Below are positions 60,360-64,000 of a stretch of 64,000 nucleotides of DNA, one piece after another. Numbering within the stretch: the stretch's first letter is position 1; each line of letters opens with the position of its first letter. The DNA is from Paguma larvata (lineage: Eukaryota; Chordata; Mammalia; Carnivora; Viverridae): positions 9,281,370-9,345,369 of the forward strand of contig CM057831.1 of assembly GCA_030068075.1 (NCBI GenBank), given 5' to 3'. The translations under genes and the position numbers were made by a program. Under the pieces are notes generated by a model. It was not told where the DNA came from. It ran no database searches and worked only from the letters and a program-made list of their open reading frames with translations.

Positions 60360-60530
60360 GCCCCGCAACCCTTCATGATTCTGTGCCTCACTCCCCCCAC
60401 TGGACTGTCAGCTCTACCAGGCAGGGTCATGAATTGTCCCATTCACGACAGTATCCCCAGCATCCAAAAACAGTTCCTAGTAAGTGCTCAAGAAATCCTT
60501 ATTGAAGAAGCAGACGAGTGAATGGATGAG
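60360..60530 (+). repeat. L2 LINE 3' end
   Basis: 'CCCCCCACTGGACTGTCAGCTCTACCAGGCAGGGTCATGAATTGTCCCATTCACGACAGTATCCCCAGCATCC...CAGTTCCTAGTAAGTGCTCAAGAAATCCTTATTGAAGAAGC' is an L2 3' end in sense orientation. Clear. Confidence 0.8.
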
Positions 60531-61317
60531 TGAAATGAAGGTCTAGACCAGCTCATCTTACATGTCACCTATCTTCAGGACCTTAGAGGCTCCTTCTTAC
60601 ACTCTTGTTTCCTTGGTCTCTCTAAGGCTGCCTTCCTGACCCTGTCAATACTGACTGTTGAGCTTGCGGGGCGGGAGCCTAGTGGGTTCATCCTTGAAGC
60701 CACATCCATCTCCTAAACCTCAGCACCCTGAGGGACTACTTTCTCCCTTGCCTCACTCACCAGTGCTTCCTAAGTCCCCCTCACTCAGGACTGAGTCACC
60801 AGAGACACGAAGGGAGAATGATCCTGCTCGTGGCATTTGTGCTGGCCCTCAGAAACTCCTTAGCCCGGCTGACTTTAAAGAAGTCCTGTTTCTGCTTTGG
60901 CTGCACCTCTTTTCTTCTACTTGGGCACTCTGGGCTCAGAAACAGAGTGCCCCACCCCCAGATTGTGCCCATACCTGTGAAAGGAAATCCCACTTGAGGC
61001 AAAGAAGTACTGAAAAATCAAAACCAAGAGGGGCTGGAAAGGCAAGTCACAGTGCCAACGTCCCATCTGCAGAAAGGCAGTGAACGATCAGGGACTCCTG
61101 GTCCAAACCCAACCCTGAGAACATTACAGAACCAGGAGGAAGAAACGCAGGTAAGAACATAAGGCAGAGGACATGAGATGTCTAGGGGAAAGCCCCACTT
61201 TGCCTTGGGAAAAAGACCTCTGCTCACCCTGTCATCACCATGGGTCAGAAAACGGCAGTGTAAGTCCAGGGTGGGCCATCCACAGTTACATCCAGGTGGA
61301 GCTCGAGAGCCCCCCCA
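60531..61317. other. noncoding sequence, nothing assigned
   Basis: Unique sequence. The 141-codon frame at 60658-61083 has no recognisable domain. Confidence 0.45.

Positions 61318-61366
<49 letters not shown>
61318..61366 (+). repeat. (CA)n microsatellite
   Basis: About 24 pure CA units followed by TATCATAT. Produces His-Thr frames, which are artefacts. Confidence 0.98.
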
Positions 61367-61369
<3 letters not shown>

Positions 61370-61589
61370 CATATAAAGACTAGGATTAAAACTTACAGCA
61401 GGTTCCCTGTAGGTCAGGATCACGCAGTAGGGTAAGGGGACAGTGATGGCCATTGGTAATGGCTGAGCACTGGCTATACCCCCAGGGTTGCATGTTGAGA
61501 TGCATCTACTCACCCTCCCATCCCCCACTCACTAAACTCACCTGGAGGGGTACAAGCTGGGGCCCAGGATTCATCTGTATGAGTCAGTG

Positions 61590-62780
61590 TGTGACATACA
61601 TGCAAGAATCGAGATGGTTTATGCCTCTGGGAAATAGGAAGTCACAGAGGAAAATAATGAAATATCCAGAGGAGTATAACCCTTATGTTTTTAAAAAAAG
61701 ATAAGAAACTATCGCAGACAGAAATGGAATTAAAAGACTAGGCAGAATAAGAATTTAAAATATCTTTATAATAATCGTTCTCTAAGAGATAAGGGAGAGG
61801 ATTGGTGACATGAAGTGAGAGCACACATTACAGAGAAGAGGCACTTGGAATTTCCAGTATGAAAAGCATCTTAGTTGAAATAAGGAAGTTCACAGGTGGG
61901 TTGAATAGCAGCAAGGATTCAACAGCTAAGGAACACCCAGGTGAACTGGGAGATCGGATTGATGCTAAACAGCATCATAAATGGATAAAGAGTTGTAAAA
62001 TATTTTTTAAAAAGTTGAGAGATACACTGCATAAAAGTAGAACTATCAGTATATGTTTAACAGGAGTCCTATAAGGAGAGAACAATGAACAAAGGGAAGG
62101 AAATATTTCAAGGAATAATGATTGAGAACTTCTTAAAATTAAAGAAAGCTCAAAGGCCTTAGATTGAAAAGGCTCATAAGGTGACAAATAGGATGGATTT
62201 GGAAAGAAAAAAACAACTAGATTCATTGTAAAGTAAGTTAAAATAAAAAGCAAACAGCAAAATTTTTAAAACTTCCAAAAATAACAAAAGCAGCTAAACT
62301 GCATATGAACCAGAGTCGAGTCAACATCAGACTTCTCAACAGTAATCCTGAATACAAAAAAATGCAATACGGCAATAGTTTTCAGTGATGCAGAGAAAAA
62401 CCCTTTCAACCTAGATTTTTATATCCAAGTGACCTATATTTAATTACAAGATCAAAATAAAGGATGGTAACAGGCAGGTGAGACCTCAGAATATTCTCTT
62501 TGGAAAACTCTTACAGGAAACACTCTGGCAAGACAAAAAATAAATTAAGGAATATGCTGAGAAATGTAGGGATAAATAAGAAAAAAAAAGAGTCATAAAC
62601 AAGAGTGTACTCACGACAGTCAAGAACTAGGATTTTAAACAAGCCTAACATGGTGGAACGAGGGGAGGATCGTCATGAAAGTGAGAGGTGCCATTCAGGG
62701 GAAGAGAAAAACACTGATGTACTTCAGAACTTAAGGGGGGAAACCATCAGTAGAGCTCTTAATAGGACAAGCAACAGGAA
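61590..62780 (+). mobile_element. old L1 LINE 5'-region remnant
   Basis: A-rich sequence matching the 5' region of old L1: 'GTTTAACAGGAGTCCTATAAGGAGAGAAC...GAAGGAAATATTTCAAGGAATAATGATTGAGAACTTC', 'GAGTCAACATCAGACTTCTCAACAGTAATCCTGAATAC', 'TTTCAACCTAGATTTTTATATCCAAG', 'CAGAATATTCTCTTTGG'. No open frame longer than about 70 codons. Confidence 0.7.
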
Positions 62781-62801
62781 AATTAAAAAATAGAATGAAT
62801 T

Positions 62802-63030
62802 GTGGCATCTGGGTGGCTCAGTTGGTAAAGTATCCAACTCCAGCTCAGGTCATGATCTCGTGGTTTGTGAGTTCAAGTCCTGCGTCGGGCTCTGTGCTGA
62901 CAGCTTGGAGCCTGGAGCCTGCTTCGGATTCTGTGTCTCCCTCTCTCTCTCTGCCCCTCTCCAGATCTCTGTCTCTCTCTGTCTCTCTCTCTCTCAAAAA
63001 TAAATAAACATTATAAAGCAATTTTTTTAA
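62802..63030 (+). mobile_element. SINEC (felid), full length
   Basis: Sense copy with GTGGCATCTGGGTGGCTCAG head and CAAAAATAAATAAACATTAT tail. Short TSD GAATGAATT (62793-62801) versus AAATGAATT (63033-63041). Inserted at the right edge of the L1 remnant. Confidence 0.95.
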
Positions 63031-63059
63031 TGAAATGAATTACTTTTGACCAGTCAGCT

Positions 63060-63280
63060 TGTACAAGATTATGCTACAGTAACAAGCAACCCCATCTCAG
63101 TGACTTGCAACAACAAGACTTTATTTCTGTTCCAGGTGCTGGCTGCAGGCCAGCTACTACAGGTGTGTTCCAGGCATCCATTCATCCACTCATTCCAGGA
63201 CTCAGCAAAAGGAGAGGCTCTTATCTCAGCCCCTTGGCAGAGGGAAAAGCACAAGAGAGGCACTACATGATGGTACTGAA
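63060..63280. repeat. old dispersed repeat (family not assigned)
   Basis: 'GCTACAGTAACAAGCAACCCCATCTCAGTGACTTGCAACAACAAGACTTTATTTCTGTTCC' is the common 'ggctgctgtaacaa...aatctcagtggcttaaaacaacaa-ggtttatttct' pattern of mammalian repeats. Confidence 0.5.
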
Positions 63281-63655
63281 AGCCTCTGCTCAGAAAACAT
63301 GGGCAGATCTTTTTGATTTATATTCTATTTGTTAAATAAATTTCAAATCATGCCTGCTACTAACAGGGTAGGAAAAGTATAATCAATTCACACGGAAATG
63401 CTACAACTCAAGAGGCAGGAATGTATAATCCTCTTGTGTGGAAGAGGGAAATATCTTTAAAAGCAGGAAAAGAAAATTTATTCTAATTAATGAAAGGCAT
63501 AAAAAGGGAAGGGGGGTGGAAAAGTATATAAGACATGACATAGCAGAAAAGAGTACTAAAATAAAAAATTCTAACAAAGATAGGGAATCATATATGTACC
63601 AAATTTTCTTAAAAAGCAAAACCCCGTAATGTGTTTTCTACCAGAGATATATTTA
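63281..63655. other. noncoding AT-rich sequence
   Basis: AT-rich and A-rich, possibly old L1. Not assigned. Confidence 0.4.
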
Positions 63656-64000
63656 AAAACAAAAGTTAGCCTTCCAGTCTGGATAAGATAGTGTAGACCC
63701 ATTTCTCTGCTCCTCTCCCACTAAGTACAAATATAAACCCTGGAAATAATGCCAGAAACAACCAAAGAGAACTCTGAAATGTGGTAAGTAAGTGAACTGG
63801 TTGGTGGCCCTTGGACCAGAAAAACAATCAGCATGACATCTTATATCCGCTTATCCAACAGAAGAAGGCAAGTAGGCCCACCATTTCCTAAATCCCAGCC
63901 TAGCAAAAGAAGGCAGCTCAGTAGGCTCGTTTTTTCCCCAAATCAAACAAGAAACAAGAGTTCCTCTGACAACATCAGGTAAGCCCAACTCCACTGGCAA
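63656..64000 (+). mobile_element. old L1 5' end, runs off the window
   Basis: 'TTAGCCTTCCAGTCTGGATAAGATAGTGTAGACCC...CTCCTCTCCCACTAAGTACAAATATAAACCCTGGAAATAATGCCAGAAACAACCAAAGAGAACTCTGAAATG' is the start of an old L1 5' untranslated region. It continues past the window edge. Confidence 0.65.

Noticed and set aside
1..64000. Prokaryotic-type systems, CRISPR arrays, operons or phage
   Set aside because: The dense tRNA-Lys SINEs, MIR, L2 and L1 show mammalian nuclear DNA. No regularly spaced direct repeats occur and no bacterial-type gene is present.

Overview
This is 64 kb of mammalian nuclear DNA, almost certainly from a felid or a close feliform carnivore. About twenty tRNA-Lys-derived SINEs of the carnivore SINEC class are scattered on both strands. 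Their consensus (GGGGCGCCTGGGTGGCTCAG head, GATCATGACCTGAGC on the opposite strand, CT-rich tail, AATAAA-type A-tail) is the felid form rather than the dog form. A 127-bp L1 tail at 31039-31165 carries the 3' end typical of feline L1. Several copies keep target-site duplications (TSDs).

I find no protein-coding gene, and no exon I can support with confidence. Every long open frame is short for its GC content, overlaps a frame on the other strand, or runs through a recognisable transposon remnant. Nothing prokaryotic, no CRISPR array and no functional RNA gene is visible. The window reads as intergenic or long-intron DNA.

Layout. 1-14 kb: unique sequence with MIR, L2, CR1/L3, old L1 and MaLR-like remnants, two CA microsatellites, a polypyrimidine tract (4.3-4.6 kb) and AT-rich candidate regulatory blocks at 4.8, 7.0 and 9.6 kb. 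14-28 kb: further blocks at 14.7, 16.2 and 27.6 kb, L2 pieces, a tandem SINE pair inside an old L1 tail (22.6-23.4 kb), a hAT transposon with a nested SINE (25.1-25.6 kb), MIRs and a MER5A copy. 29.0-30.4 kb: the only strong CpG island, with two homeodomain/TCF-motif-rich blocks inside it, followed by a candidate 71-bp spliced exon. 31-41 kb: the short L1, hAT remnants, a retroviral-type LTR with a nested SINE, SINEs, L2, and blocks at 32.6, 33.4, 35.6 and 41.4 kb. 42-64 kb: SINEs, MIRs, blocks at 47.7, 49.3, 52.4, 53.9, 54.5 and 58.6 kb, a GGAA microsatellite (57.8 kb), and AT-rich old L1 sequence at the right end (61.6-64 kb).

My interpretation is a cis-regulatory landscape: islands of AT-rich, repeat-free sequence dense in TAAT-core sites in otherwise GC-rich, repeat-laden DNA, arranged around an orphan CpG island. 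This is the usual look of the surroundings of a developmental transcription-factor gene, but the target gene is not in the window and I do not name one. Conservation is inferred from composition and motifs only; no alignment was possible. Repeat family names come from consensus patterns I recognise, and boundaries of old copies are approximate.
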